A stretch of DNA of 64,000 bases, taken from NCBI RefSeq assembly GCF_018219815.1, contig NZ_JADMKU010000006.1, forward strand, positions 124,001 through 188,000, given 5' to 3'. Made by a program: the position numbers and the translations under genes. Below, in pieces: positions 35,823-42,801 of this stretch (the stretch's first letter is position 1; each line of letters starts with the position of its first letter). The notes below the pieces were generated by a model. That model ran no database searches, had not been told where the DNA came from, and saw only the letters and a list, made by a program, of their open reading frames with translations. This DNA comes from Thalassovita aquimarina (lineage in GTDB: Bacteria; Pseudomonadota; Alphaproteobacteria; Rhodobacterales; Rhodobacteraceae).

Positions 35823-36248
35823 TCAGGCGAATTGGCCGAGTGCTTTTTGCAGGACCGGGATGCGCAGCGCACAGGCGCCGCTTCCGAGCAGGGCGACGGC
35901 GGCCTGAACAACGACCCAGAACAGCGGGAATTCCCAACCGCCGCCTTCGCTCGAGAATGTCCAGCCATTGCCGGCATGGGCCCATGTCGCGCCAAGCAGC
36001 ACCGGGATCAGCGCCAGCGAAACGAGCCGGGTCGCCACGCCGAGGATAAGGGCCGCGCCCCCCGCCAGTTCGGCCAGGATGGTCAGGTAAGCGAACAGGG
36101 CCGGCAGGCCGAGGCTTTCGAAGTAACCGACGGTGCCCGCGATGGTGAAGACATTCACCTTCAGCAGCCCGTGGGCAAGGAACAGGGCGCCGCTGGACAC
36201 GCGCAGAGCGGTCGCGGCGTAGTCGGCATTGGAATAGTTCGTGGTCAT
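35823..36248 (-). CDS. DoxX-family membrane protein
   Basis: A 141-residue protein with four membrane helices of the DoxX type: AATALRVSSGALFLAHGLLKVNVF, GLPALFAYLTILAELAGGAALILGVATRLVSLALIPVLLGATWAHAGNGW, and a C-terminal helix. DoxX proteins are linked to thiol and quinone redox homeostasis, but a defined reaction is lacking for most. It is the first gene of the doxX-ygiD-yqjG operon and faces a divergent LysR gene. Confidence 0.88.
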   Translation of the reverse strand: MTTNYSNADYAATALRVSSGALFLAHGLLKVNVFTIAGTVGYFESLGLPALFAYLTILAELAGGAALILGVATRLVSLALIPVLLGATWAHAGNGWTFSSEGGGWEFPLFWVVVQAAVALLGSGACALRIPVLQKALGQFA

Positions 36249-36320
36249 CTTTCTTTCCTTTTTCTCGCCGCGCCGTGGCGGCAGCTATCCTGCGGCCAAA
36301 TTAGAACTTGCAATTAATCA

Positions 36321-36338
36321 ACAAAATGACGATTTTGT
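36321..36338. promoter_or_regulatory. LysR operator candidate
   Basis: ACAAAATgacgATTTTGT is a perfect 7-4-7 inverted repeat in the divergent gap between doxX and the LysR gene, 38 bases before the regulator start and in an A/T-rich context. It contains the T-N11-A spacing used by LysR proteins. Confidence 0.55.
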
Positions 36339-36375
36339 AGAATGACTATCCCCTTAATGTTCTGAATGTCTGCCG

Positions 36376-37272
36376 ATGGATATCGTTGATGAACTCAAGG
36401 CATTCGTGGCCACCGCCCAGACCGGTTCCTTCACCGCCGCAGCGGACCAGCTTGGCGTTTCCAACCGGCTGACGTCGAAATACGTGGGCGCGTTGGAAGC
36501 GCGGCTCGGGGTGCGGCTGTTTCAGCGTACCACCCGCAAGGTCGGCCTGACCCCCGCTGGGGAGGACCTGTTGGCGCGCGCGCCGGCGCTGCTCGACGAA
36601 CTGGACGATATGCTGGCCGGGGTCGCTGAGGGATCGCGCAGGTTTACCGGCGTCATCCGCATTTCCGCGCCCGTCACCTTCGGGGAAATCTATATCGGTG
36701 CGATGCTGGGCCGGTTTGCGCAACAGAATCCGGGACTGACCTTCGACCTTCGGCTCAGTGACGGCTTTGTCGATCTGGCGAGCGAGGGGATCGACCTGGC
36801 GTTTCGCATGGGGCGGTCGGAAATGCTGTCCGTCAAGGCGCGCAAGCTGGGCGAGTTCCGCTCGATCGTGGTGGCAAGCCCCGGCTACATCGCCGCGCAT
36901 GGCGCGCCCGACACACCCGAAGAGCTTCAGGATCACAGCTGCATCGTCGATACTAACCGGCGAAACCCGCGAAGGTGGGTCTTTTACCGGGGAGGGGCAG
37001 AGCATCCGGCCAACGTGCAGGGGCGGTTCCACGTGAACTCGGCCCGGGCCGCGGTCGAACTGGCCGCCGCCGGGCTGGGGATTGCATACGCTCCGCGCTT
37101 CGCGATTTGCGACGCATTGCGGGCAGGCCGCCTTGTGCCCGTGATGGGAAATTTCAAAGGCGAAACCGCCCCGATCAGCGCCGCCTATCTCGAAGGGCGC
37201 GTGTTGCCCCGAAAGATCCGCGCATTGATCGATTTCGCGCTCGAGGATATCCGCGCTGCCGATGTTCTGTGA
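36376..37272 (+). CDS. LysR-family regulator
   Basis: A 298-residue regulator with the N-terminal winged helix (MDIVDELKAFVATAQTGSFTAAADQLGVSNRLTSKYVGALEARLGVRLFQRTTRKVGLTPAG) and a substrate-binding domain from about residue 90 (GVIRISAPVTFGEIYIG ... HVNSARAAVELAAAGLGIAYAPRF). It resembles the CrgA/DmlR-like branch that controls divergent redox or quinone genes. It most likely regulates the doxX-ygiD-yqjG operon through the inverted repeat in the shared gap. Confidence 0.9.
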   Translation: MDIVDELKAFVATAQTGSFTAAADQLGVSNRLTSKYVGALEARLGVRLFQRTTRKVGLTPAGEDLLARAPALLDELDDMLAGVAEGSRRFTGVIRISAPVTFGEIYIGAMLGRFAQQNPGLTFDLRLSDGFVDLASEGIDLAFRMGRSEMLSVKARKLGEFRSIVVASPGYIAAHGAPDTPEELQDHSCIVDTNRRNPRRWVFYRGGAEHPANVQGRFHVNSARAAVELAAAGLGIAYAPRFAICDALRAGRLVPVMGNFKGETAPISAAYLEGRVLPRKIRALIDFALEDIRAADVL

Positions 37273-37319
37273 CGTATGCGAAGCGGCTGCCGTTGTCGCC
37301 GGTATTTCCCCGGCAGGGT

Positions 37320-37344
37320 GGTCCGGCGCGCGGGGCACCGGACC
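37320..37344. terminator. Inverted repeat between convergent LysR and Crp/Fnr genes
   Basis: GGTCCGG and CCGGACC form a 7-bp perfect stem with an 11-base GC-rich loop in the 81-bp gap between two convergent genes. There is no T-run, so termination by this element is uncertain. Confidence 0.3.
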
Positions 37345-37353
37345 GGGGTCGGA

Positions 37354-38085
37354 TCAGGCGGCGCGACGCAGCGACACCGCTTCGCCGGCGGCGATAAAGA
37401 GCCTCTGCGGGTCGCGCACCGCCACGCAGGACGGCTGCGGGAGCGCCACCGCTCCGGCCTTTTCCAGCGCCTTGATCTGGCGCGAAACGGTTTCGAAGGA
37501 GAGGCACAGGATCTGACCAAGCTCGACGCGGCTCAGGCGCAGGTCCATCTTGGACGGTCGCCCCTGCCGTTCCCAGAACGACAGGAGCAACGCGGCCACG
37601 CGTTCCATCGCCGTCTTGCGCCCAAGCACAACCTGCCATTTGCGTGTCTCGTCAACGCGCTGCTGAAGTTCCCTGAGGTAGTTCATTCGCAACGCCGGGA
37701 TTTCGTCCATGAGCGCGGCGAAAGCCTCGGGCTCGCAGGATAGCAGTACCGTTTCGCCCATGGCGGTGCGCCGGATCCCGGCAGTTCGAAGGCCGGGCGG
37801 GGTGAGCATTTCCCCAGCGAAGGCCAAGCCGAAAAGGCGGCTGGCCCCGTCGGCATCGGTCACCTCCTTGCGCAGGGTGCCGCGCAGGACAATTTCGGCA
37901 TGGGCTGATCCGGTGCCGGTGCATGGGATGGTATCGCCATCCCCGTAGACGTCCTTGCTGAAGGCTTGCAGGGCCTTGGATTTCTGCCGCGCCGTCAGGC
38001 CATGAAACAGCCTTTGGAATGCGGTGCCGGCGTGGATCGGTTCAGCGTGGCCCGGGAACTGCCACGGGAGAGGTATCGCGTTCAT
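37354..38085 (-). CDS. Crp/Fnr-family regulator
   Basis: A 243-residue regulator: cyclic-nucleotide-binding-like beta roll (about 20-125; VYGDGDTIPCTGTGSAHAEIVLRGTLRKEV), dimerisation helix (EIPALRMNYLRELQQRVDETRKWQVVLGRKTAMERVAALLLSFWER) and C-terminal HTH (LSRVELGQILCLSFETVSRQIKALEKAG). The recognition helix ETVSRQ is Fnr-like and suggests a TTGAT-type half-site. The N-terminal Cys cluster of FNR is not present, so an oxygen-sensing iron-sulphur cluster of the FnrL kind is unlikely. ATG 38085 has AAGGAG 8 bases upstream; a start 6 codons earlier is possible. The target is unknown. Confidence 0.88.
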   Translation of the reverse strand: MNAIPLPWQFPGHAEPIHAGTAFQRLFHGLTARQKSKALQAFSKDVYGDGDTIPCTGTGSAHAEIVLRGTLRKEVTDADGASRLFGLAFAGEMLTPPGLRTAGIRRTAMGETVLLSCEPEAFAALMDEIPALRMNYLRELQQRVDETRKWQVVLGRKTAMERVAALLLSFWERQGRPSKMDLRLSRVELGQILCLSFETVSRQIKALEKAGAVALPQPSCVAVRDPQRLFIAAGEAVSLRRAA

Positions 38086-38238
38086 CTCGCGTCTCCTTCG
38101 CATGAGGGGGCTGCCGCAGTGCGCGGCAGAATGCGGCCAGAGAGAGACTGCGCTTTATGGGATGACCGGGGCGACCGGTGACGCGAGTCCCTGTTCCGAC
38201 GTCTGTTCGGGAAAGCCGGACACGGGGGGGCGGCGGGC

Positions 38239-38622
38239 TCAGACGGGAACAGGCGGGGCGCGCGCGCCCCCTGCGTCACCGGCGATCTGCCGGTGGCGGA
38301 TCTGGTGGCCGGTCAGCGTCTGCTGGTCGGACAGCGACGCGCGCACACCCGGCGCGGCCAGCGTCGGCAACGCGTTCTGCGAACCGAGAGACACCTGCAC
38401 GCAATGGGGGGCGTCGCGCCCGTTTTCGCGCCCCGCCTCATCGGCCGCCGGGATCGTGCTGCCGTCCTCTCTCAGCCAGACTTCCTTCGGGCCGTGGCTG
38501 GTGCAAAGCACCAGTCGCACGCCGTCGGCCCCCGCCTGGCGCATCATGCCGTCGGGGATCGTCCCAAGCAGCACGAGCGCCAGAACAAGCAGCGTCCGGG
38601 AAAGGAGGAGGGCGAAACGCAT
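38239..38622 (-). CDS. Small exported DUF2946-like protein
   Basis: A 127-residue protein with a signal or anchor helix (MRFALLLSRTLLVLALVLLGTIPDGMM), the VRLVLCTSHG motif, a second Cys (APHCVQ) and an ARAPPVPV end. The plan matches the protein at 15659-16024 (PDG.M, L.IC/LC..G, single later Cys, ARAPP end). The family is DUF2946-like and the function unknown. It is followed on the same strand by the Crp/Fnr gene and preceded by another member (38778-39137). Start chosen at the Met directly before the helix. Confidence 0.65.
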   Translation of the reverse strand: MRFALLLSRTLLVLALVLLGTIPDGMMRQAGADGVRLVLCTSHGPKEVWLREDGSTIPAADEAGRENGRDAPHCVQVSLGSQNALPTLAAPGVRASLSDQQTLTGHQIRHRQIAGDAGGARAPPVPV

Positions 38623-38777
38623 GGTCGCGTCAGCCTCGTCCGCCATGATCGGCGGCAGGCCGGTCAGGCAATGCGGTGCGGCAATCCGCGACGCGGGGAT
38701 AAAGCGTCATTTCTGGTGTCCATCGGTGGCATCCGGCCGGTCATGGCCGGGACAATCTTTCGGGCGGAGGAAGAGTG

Positions 38778-39137
38778 TCAGGCCACCGGTGGCGCCCGTG
38801 CGGGCCGCGCGGTGTTTCTGGTGAGGGATGACAGGCGGCCCCCGAAAGCAACGGCTGTCGCCGCGGTCGGCGCCGGGATCAGCCGGACGTGGCCGGTTTC
38901 ACGGTCGGGGAAATGGAACGTCGTCAGCAGACGGCAAGCGTCGCAGTCTTTCCCGGCGCCGTGCTCCCCGGACCCGCCGCAGAGATCGGAGGCGCTCAAC
39001 CCATAGGCCGCGGCGTAGATTTCGGCCCCGGCTTCGGACGCGGTGGAGAAACGATGCCCAAAACCCGACGTCGCCAGGGCGAACGTCAGGACGCAGAACA
39101 GCGCCCCCAGCAGGATTGGCAGTTTCTTCAACATCAT
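38778..39137 (-). CDS. Small exported DUF2946-like protein with CxxC motif
   Basis: A 119-residue protein with a signal or anchor (MMLKKLPILLGALFCVLTFALATSGFGHR), SDLCGGSGEHGAGKDCDACRLL with three Cys including a C-D-A-C pair, and an ARPARAPPVA end. The C..C pair and R.PP end fit DUF2946, in which such Cys residues may bind metal (possibly copper). It is the upstream member of a tandem pair with 38239-38622, 155 bases apart. Two adjacent ATG codons are possible starts. No strong ribosome-binding site is visible. Confidence 0.62.
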   Translation of the reverse strand: MMLKKLPILLGALFCVLTFALATSGFGHRFSTASEAGAEIYAAAYGLSASDLCGGSGEHGAGKDCDACRLLTTFHFPDRETGHVRLIPAPTAATAVAFGGRLSSLTRNTARPARAPPVA

Positions 39138-39699
39138 GACAGATTAGGTAGACAGCGGCACCCGCTGGAACAAGTGTCCATTCCCCGGTGGGGCGATTTG
39201 TCCAGTGCCGGTGAGGGGCGCCGATCCGGGTGCGCCTGAAAAACGCGCGGCGAACGAGGCGCCGCCGTGGACAACAGGCCGCTGAACCGCCCGAAAGGAA
39301 ACCGGACAACCGGTTTGATCATCACGGTGGCGGTGATTGAAGCGCCACGCCCTCCGAGCCGTTTTCAGACCGGGTGCAAGCAAGAACACCCCGCATGATG
39401 ACGGGTTGCTTGAGATACTTGCCGGACAGGGCGTGACGCGCGTGGATGCCGGCGGGCGCGTGGTTCTGGAGACCGCCATTTCTTGCGCAAAGCTGCTGTG
39501 CCGCTTGGCCTCAAGCCGGTCCGGGTTCTTGTGCGCCCGGTTGAAAACAAAGCCAATCGCCGCCTTTGTTGCAAAATTGGTCGCTGGCCAACTGCCTTTT
39601 TTATGCCGAAGGTGGAATATCTGGTCATGTAAAGTGGCCCCGACCGTTCCACGCGGCCCAAGCCGCCCCGAGTTCGCACTTTATATAAGGCCCGATCAT
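39138..39699. other. 562-bp intergenic region, no supported gene
   Basis: Divergent gap between the DUF2946-like gene and an Lrp-type regulator. The regulator frame is open through much of it (from 39337), but that part is Cys/Arg-rich and not conserved-looking, so I treat it as non-coding. Near the regulator the text becomes A/T-rich (39560-39690) and includes AAAGTGGCCCCGA (39631-39643), a string seen again inverted at 61105-61117. No RNA gene is recognised. Confidence 0.4.
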
Positions 39700-40188
39700 A
39701 TGAAAAAAACCGGTCTTGACGCGACTGATATCCGCATACTCAGCGCAGTGCAGAGCCATGGCCAGATCAGCAAGTCGCGGCTGGCGGAGATCGTCAACCT
39801 GTCGCCGACACCCTGCTGGGAACGGCTCAACCGGCTGAAGGCGGCGGGGTTCATCACCGGGTATCGGGCCGATATCGCGCTGAACAAGCTGTGCGATTTC
39901 ACGACGGTCATCGTCACCGTCTCGCTGGCCCATCATCGCAAAGCCGATTTCGACCGGTTTGAATCCCACGTCCGCACGCTCGATGAGATCGTGGAGTGCA
40001 TGGCAACCGGCGGGGGCATGGATTACGTCATGAAGGTCATCAGCCCGACCCTGACGACCTTTCAGGAACTGCTGAACAAGCTCTTTTCGGCCGAGGTCGA
40101 GGTGGATCGCTACATGACCTATATCGCCGTGCGGCAGGTGAAGACGGGCCATCCGAATCTCGCCAAGCTGCTGGCGCGGCAGGCGTGA
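39700..40188 (+). CDS. Lrp/AsnC-family regulator
   Basis: A 162-residue regulator with the HTH LDATDIRILSAVQSHGQISKSRLAEIVNLSPTPCWERLNRLKAAGFITGYRADI and an AsnC-type ligand domain (TVIVTVSLAHHRKADFDRFESHVRTLDEIVECMATGGGMDYVMKVI). ATG 39700 follows TAAGG. It lies 165 bases upstream of, and in the same direction as, a DmdA-like gene, so it may control that cluster. It is clearly different from the Lrp protein at 33437. Confidence 0.88.
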   Translation: MKKTGLDATDIRILSAVQSHGQISKSRLAEIVNLSPTPCWERLNRLKAAGFITGYRADIALNKLCDFTTVIVTVSLAHHRKADFDRFESHVRTLDEIVECMATGGGMDYVMKVISPTLTTFQELLNKLFSAEVEVDRYMTYIAVRQVKTGHPNLAKLLARQA

Positions 40189-40353
40189 TAAACTGCGGCG
40201 ACCGGGTGGTCTGGCTTTGCCACGAATTTTAGCCCGATCAGTCCTCACGATGCCTGTTTTTTAGACCGGGTGCTGAAATTCCCGGCGCTATATCTGGCCT
40301 TGTTCAGGGTATTCCACGGCAGCAGGTGCCGTTGGCCAGAAAGGGCGAATGAC

Positions 40354-41496
40354 ATGACGCAATCGGAAGACTTCGGGTTTGGCACCCAGATCCGAAAATC
40401 CCCCTATTTCGACGCCACCGTTCGTTGGGGCGCTAAGGGATTTTCTGTTTATAATCATATGTATATTCCGCGGGACTTCGGTGACCCGGAACAGAACTTC
40501 TGGAACCTCGTCAACGATGCCATCCTGTGCGACGTGGCCGTCGAGAGACAGGTCGAAATCACCGGCCCCGATGCCGCGCGCTTTGTCCAGATGCTGACGC
40601 CGCGCAACCTGTCGAACATGGCGATCGGCCAGTGCAAATATATCCTCATCACCAATGCCGAGGGCGGCATTCTGAATGACCCGATCCTGCTGCGGCTGGC
40701 GGAAAACCATTTCTGGATCTCCCTGGCCGACAGCGACATCCTGCTCTGGGCGCAGGGCCTCGCGGTAAACTCGGGCCTCGATGTCACGATCACGGAACCC
40801 GACGTGTCTCCCCTGCAGTTGCAAGGTCCCAGGTCGGGCGAGGTGATGACGGCGCTCTTCGGCGAGAGCATCATGGACCTGCGCTATTACTGGCTGCGCG
40901 AGGTGGAGCTGGACGGGATCCCGCTGATCGTGTCGCGCACCGGCTGGTCCAGCGAACTGGGCTACGAGATCTACCTGCGCGACGGATCCAAAGGCGACAT
41001 GCTGTGGGAAATGATCATGGCTGCCGGGATGCCGTTTGGCCTCAAGCCGGGTCACACCTCTTCGATCCGCCGGATCGAAGGCGGTATGCTGTCCTATCAC
41101 GCCGATGCAGATATCAACACCAACCCGTTCGAGCTCGGCTTCGACCGCCTGGTCGACCTCGAGATGGAGGCCGATTTCATCGGCAAGGCGGCCCTGCGCC
41201 GGATCAAGGCGGAAGGTGTCAGCCGCAAACAGGTGGGCCTGATCATCGACGGGCCGCCACTGAAGGGGCCGAACACCACCTTCTGGACCATCAACAGGGA
41301 TGGCGAAACCATCGGCAAGGTCACCTCGGCGGTCTATTCCCCGCGGCTGGAACGCAATATCGCCCTTGCGATGGTTTCGGCGGACTATGCGCAACTCGGG
41401 CTGGACGTGGAGGTTGTCACCGGCTCCGGGCCGACCGAAGCAACGATCGTCGAACGTCCGTTCTTCGATCCGAAAAAGAAAATCGCGGCCGCGTGA
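40354..41496 (+). CDS. GcvT-family tetrahydrofolate-dependent demethylase, DmdA-like
   Basis: A 380-residue aminomethyltransferase-fold protein. The N-terminal part is strikingly DMSP-demethylase-like: FSVYNHMYIP, VERQVEITGPDAARFVQMLTPRNLS, GQCKY, GGILNDPILLRLAENHFWISLADSDILLW and EPDVSPLQLQGPRSG. The second half differs from well-known DmdA proteins: SSELGYEIYLRDG and GHTSSIRRIEGGMLSYHAD replace SKQGGFEIYL and the GCPNLIERIE region. It transfers a methyl group to tetrahydrofolate by family inference; DMSP is possible, but another methylated substrate fits as well. ATG 40354 has AAGGG nine bases upstream. An OsmC gene, an ECHDC3-like gene and an acyl-CoA ligase follow on the same strand. Confidence 0.72.
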   Translation: MTQSEDFGFGTQIRKSPYFDATVRWGAKGFSVYNHMYIPRDFGDPEQNFWNLVNDAILCDVAVERQVEITGPDAARFVQMLTPRNLSNMAIGQCKYILITNAEGGILNDPILLRLAENHFWISLADSDILLWAQGLAVNSGLDVTITEPDVSPLQLQGPRSGEVMTALFGESIMDLRYYWLREVELDGIPLIVSRTGWSSELGYEIYLRDGSKGDMLWEMIMAAGMPFGLKPGHTSSIRRIEGGMLSYHADADINTNPFELGFDRLVDLEMEADFIGKAALRRIKAEGVSRKQVGLIIDGPPLKGPNTTFWTINRDGETIGKVTSAVYSPRLERNIALAMVSADYAQLGLDVEVVTGSGPTEATIVERPFFDPKKKIAAA

Positions 41497-41525
41497 GCGC
41501 GTCGACATTACTCGGGATTCAGACC

Positions 41526-41975
41526 ATGTCCGATCTTTCCATCGAACTGCACTGGCAGCGCGCCACTCCCGTATTGCAAACGGGCCAGTATTCGAACGCG
41601 CATACGGTACTTTACAATAACAGCTTCGACGTCCAGGTGGACGCCGCCCCGGACTGGGGCGGCGATCCGGGGAACACCAACCCCGAACAGGCGCTCGCCT
41701 CGGCGCTGTCGAGTTGCCACATGATGACCTTCCTGGCGCTCTGTGCCAAGGCGGGCTGGCCGGTGGCGAGCTATCACGATTACGCCGTGGCCCATCTCGG
41801 AAAGAACCACAAAGGCCAGATGTCGGTGACGCGGATCGACCTGCACCCGGTGGTGCGCTTCGATACGGGCTTCGACGTCGAAGAGGCCAAGCTGGACGAG
41901 ATGCAGCATCGCGCGCATCGCTACTGCTTCATCGCCAATTCGCTTGCCGACAGTGTCGAGATCAACATCCTCTGA
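41526..41975 (+). CDS. OsmC-family protein
   Basis: A 149-residue protein of the OsmC/Ohr superfamily, with the two redox Cys in SALSSCHMMTFLALCAKAG and HRYCFIANSL. The typical NPEQALASALSSCHM motif is present. Family members reduce organic hydroperoxides or handle small thiols. It starts 30 bases after the DmdA-like gene and 21 bases before the ECH-like gene, so it belongs to the same operon. A role in dealing with reactive sulphur or peroxide products of this pathway is an inference. Confidence 0.88.
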   Translation: MSDLSIELHWQRATPVLQTGQYSNAHTVLYNNSFDVQVDAAPDWGGDPGNTNPEQALASALSSCHMMTFLALCAKAGWPVASYHDYAVAHLGKNHKGQMSVTRIDLHPVVRFDTGFDVEEAKLDEMQHRAHRYCFIANSLADSVEINIL

Positions 41976-41996
41976 TAGACGAAAGGAGTGCGTTCC

Positions 41997-42797
41997 GTGC
42001 CGAGAAACGACATCCTGCTGCGCGATCTCGACGCAGACGGCATCCTGCGGCTGACGCTGAATGACGTGGCGCGGCGAAATGCCTTGTCTGAGGCGATGCT
42101 GACCGAACTGGGCGACGCCATTGCCGAGGCGGGGAACAATGCCTCGGTGCGCGTGATCGTTCTGGCCGCGAACGGGCCGGCCTTCTGTGCAGGACACGAT
42201 CTGAAGGAAATGACGGCGGGCCGCGCCGGGGCCGATGGTGGCAGCGCCTATTTCACCAAGGTGATGGGGCTTTGTTCCGGCGTCATGATGTCCGTCGTCC
42301 ATTGCCCCAAACCGGTGATCGCCGAGGTTGCCGGGGTCGCAACCGCCGCGGGATGTCAGCTGGTGGCCAGTTGCGATCTTGCCATAGCGGCGGACACGGC
42401 GCGGTTCAGCACGCCCGGCGTGCATATCGGCCTGTTCTGTTCCACGCCGATGGTCGCCCTGTCGCGCAGCGTGACCGGCAAGCACGCGATGGAGATGCTG
42501 CTGACCGGTGACATGGTCGAGGCTGCACGGGCCGAGGAAATCGGGTTGGTCAACCGCGTCACCGCCCCAAGTACGCTGACCGACACCTGCATGGAACTGG
42601 CCCGCAAGATCGCCTCAAAATCAAGCATGACGCTGGCCGTCGGTAAGCGCGGTTTCTACGCGCAGCGCGAAATGACACTGCCGGATGCATACGCCTACGC
42701 CTCTGCCGTGATGGTGGAGAACATGCTGGCGCGCGACGCCGAGGAAGGCATCGGCGCCTTCATCGAGAAACGTCAACCCCAATGGCAGGACGCCTGA
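41997..42797 (+). CDS. Enoyl-CoA hydratase/isomerase-family protein, ECHDC3-like
   Basis: A 266-residue crotonase-fold protein. The CoA oxyanion-hole motifs are present (FCAGHDLKEM and AGVATAAGCQLVASCDLAIAA). However, the two catalytic Glu positions of hydratases are lost: AAGCQL has Gln where GG..EL is usual, and TPGVHIGLFCST replaces the PE..LG motif. These changes are the pattern of ECHDC3-type proteins, whose reaction is not settled. So this is not a canonical DmdD-type hydratase despite its place beside a DmdA-like gene. GTG 41997 was chosen over GTG 41988 because AAAGGAG (41982-41988) is correctly spaced from it. The acyl-CoA ligase gene starts four bases after the stop. Confidence 0.85.
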   Translation: MPRNDILLRDLDADGILRLTLNDVARRNALSEAMLTELGDAIAEAGNNASVRVIVLAANGPAFCAGHDLKEMTAGRAGADGGSAYFTKVMGLCSGVMMSVVHCPKPVIAEVAGVATAAGCQLVASCDLAIAADTARFSTPGVHIGLFCSTPMVALSRSVTGKHAMEMLLTGDMVEAARAEEIGLVNRVTAPSTLTDTCMELARKIASKSSMTLAVGKRGFYAQREMTLPDAYAYASAVMVENMLARDAEEGIGAFIEKRQPQWQDA

Positions 42798-42801
42798 AAC
42801 C

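Noticed and set aside
39337-39699. N-terminal extension of the Lrp-type regulator
   Set aside because: The Lrp fold starts at 39700 with its own ribosome-binding site; the extension is unlike any regulator domain.
41997-42797. DmdD (methylthioacryloyl-CoA hydratase)
   Set aside because: Both catalytic Glu positions are replaced; the motif set is ECHDC3-like.
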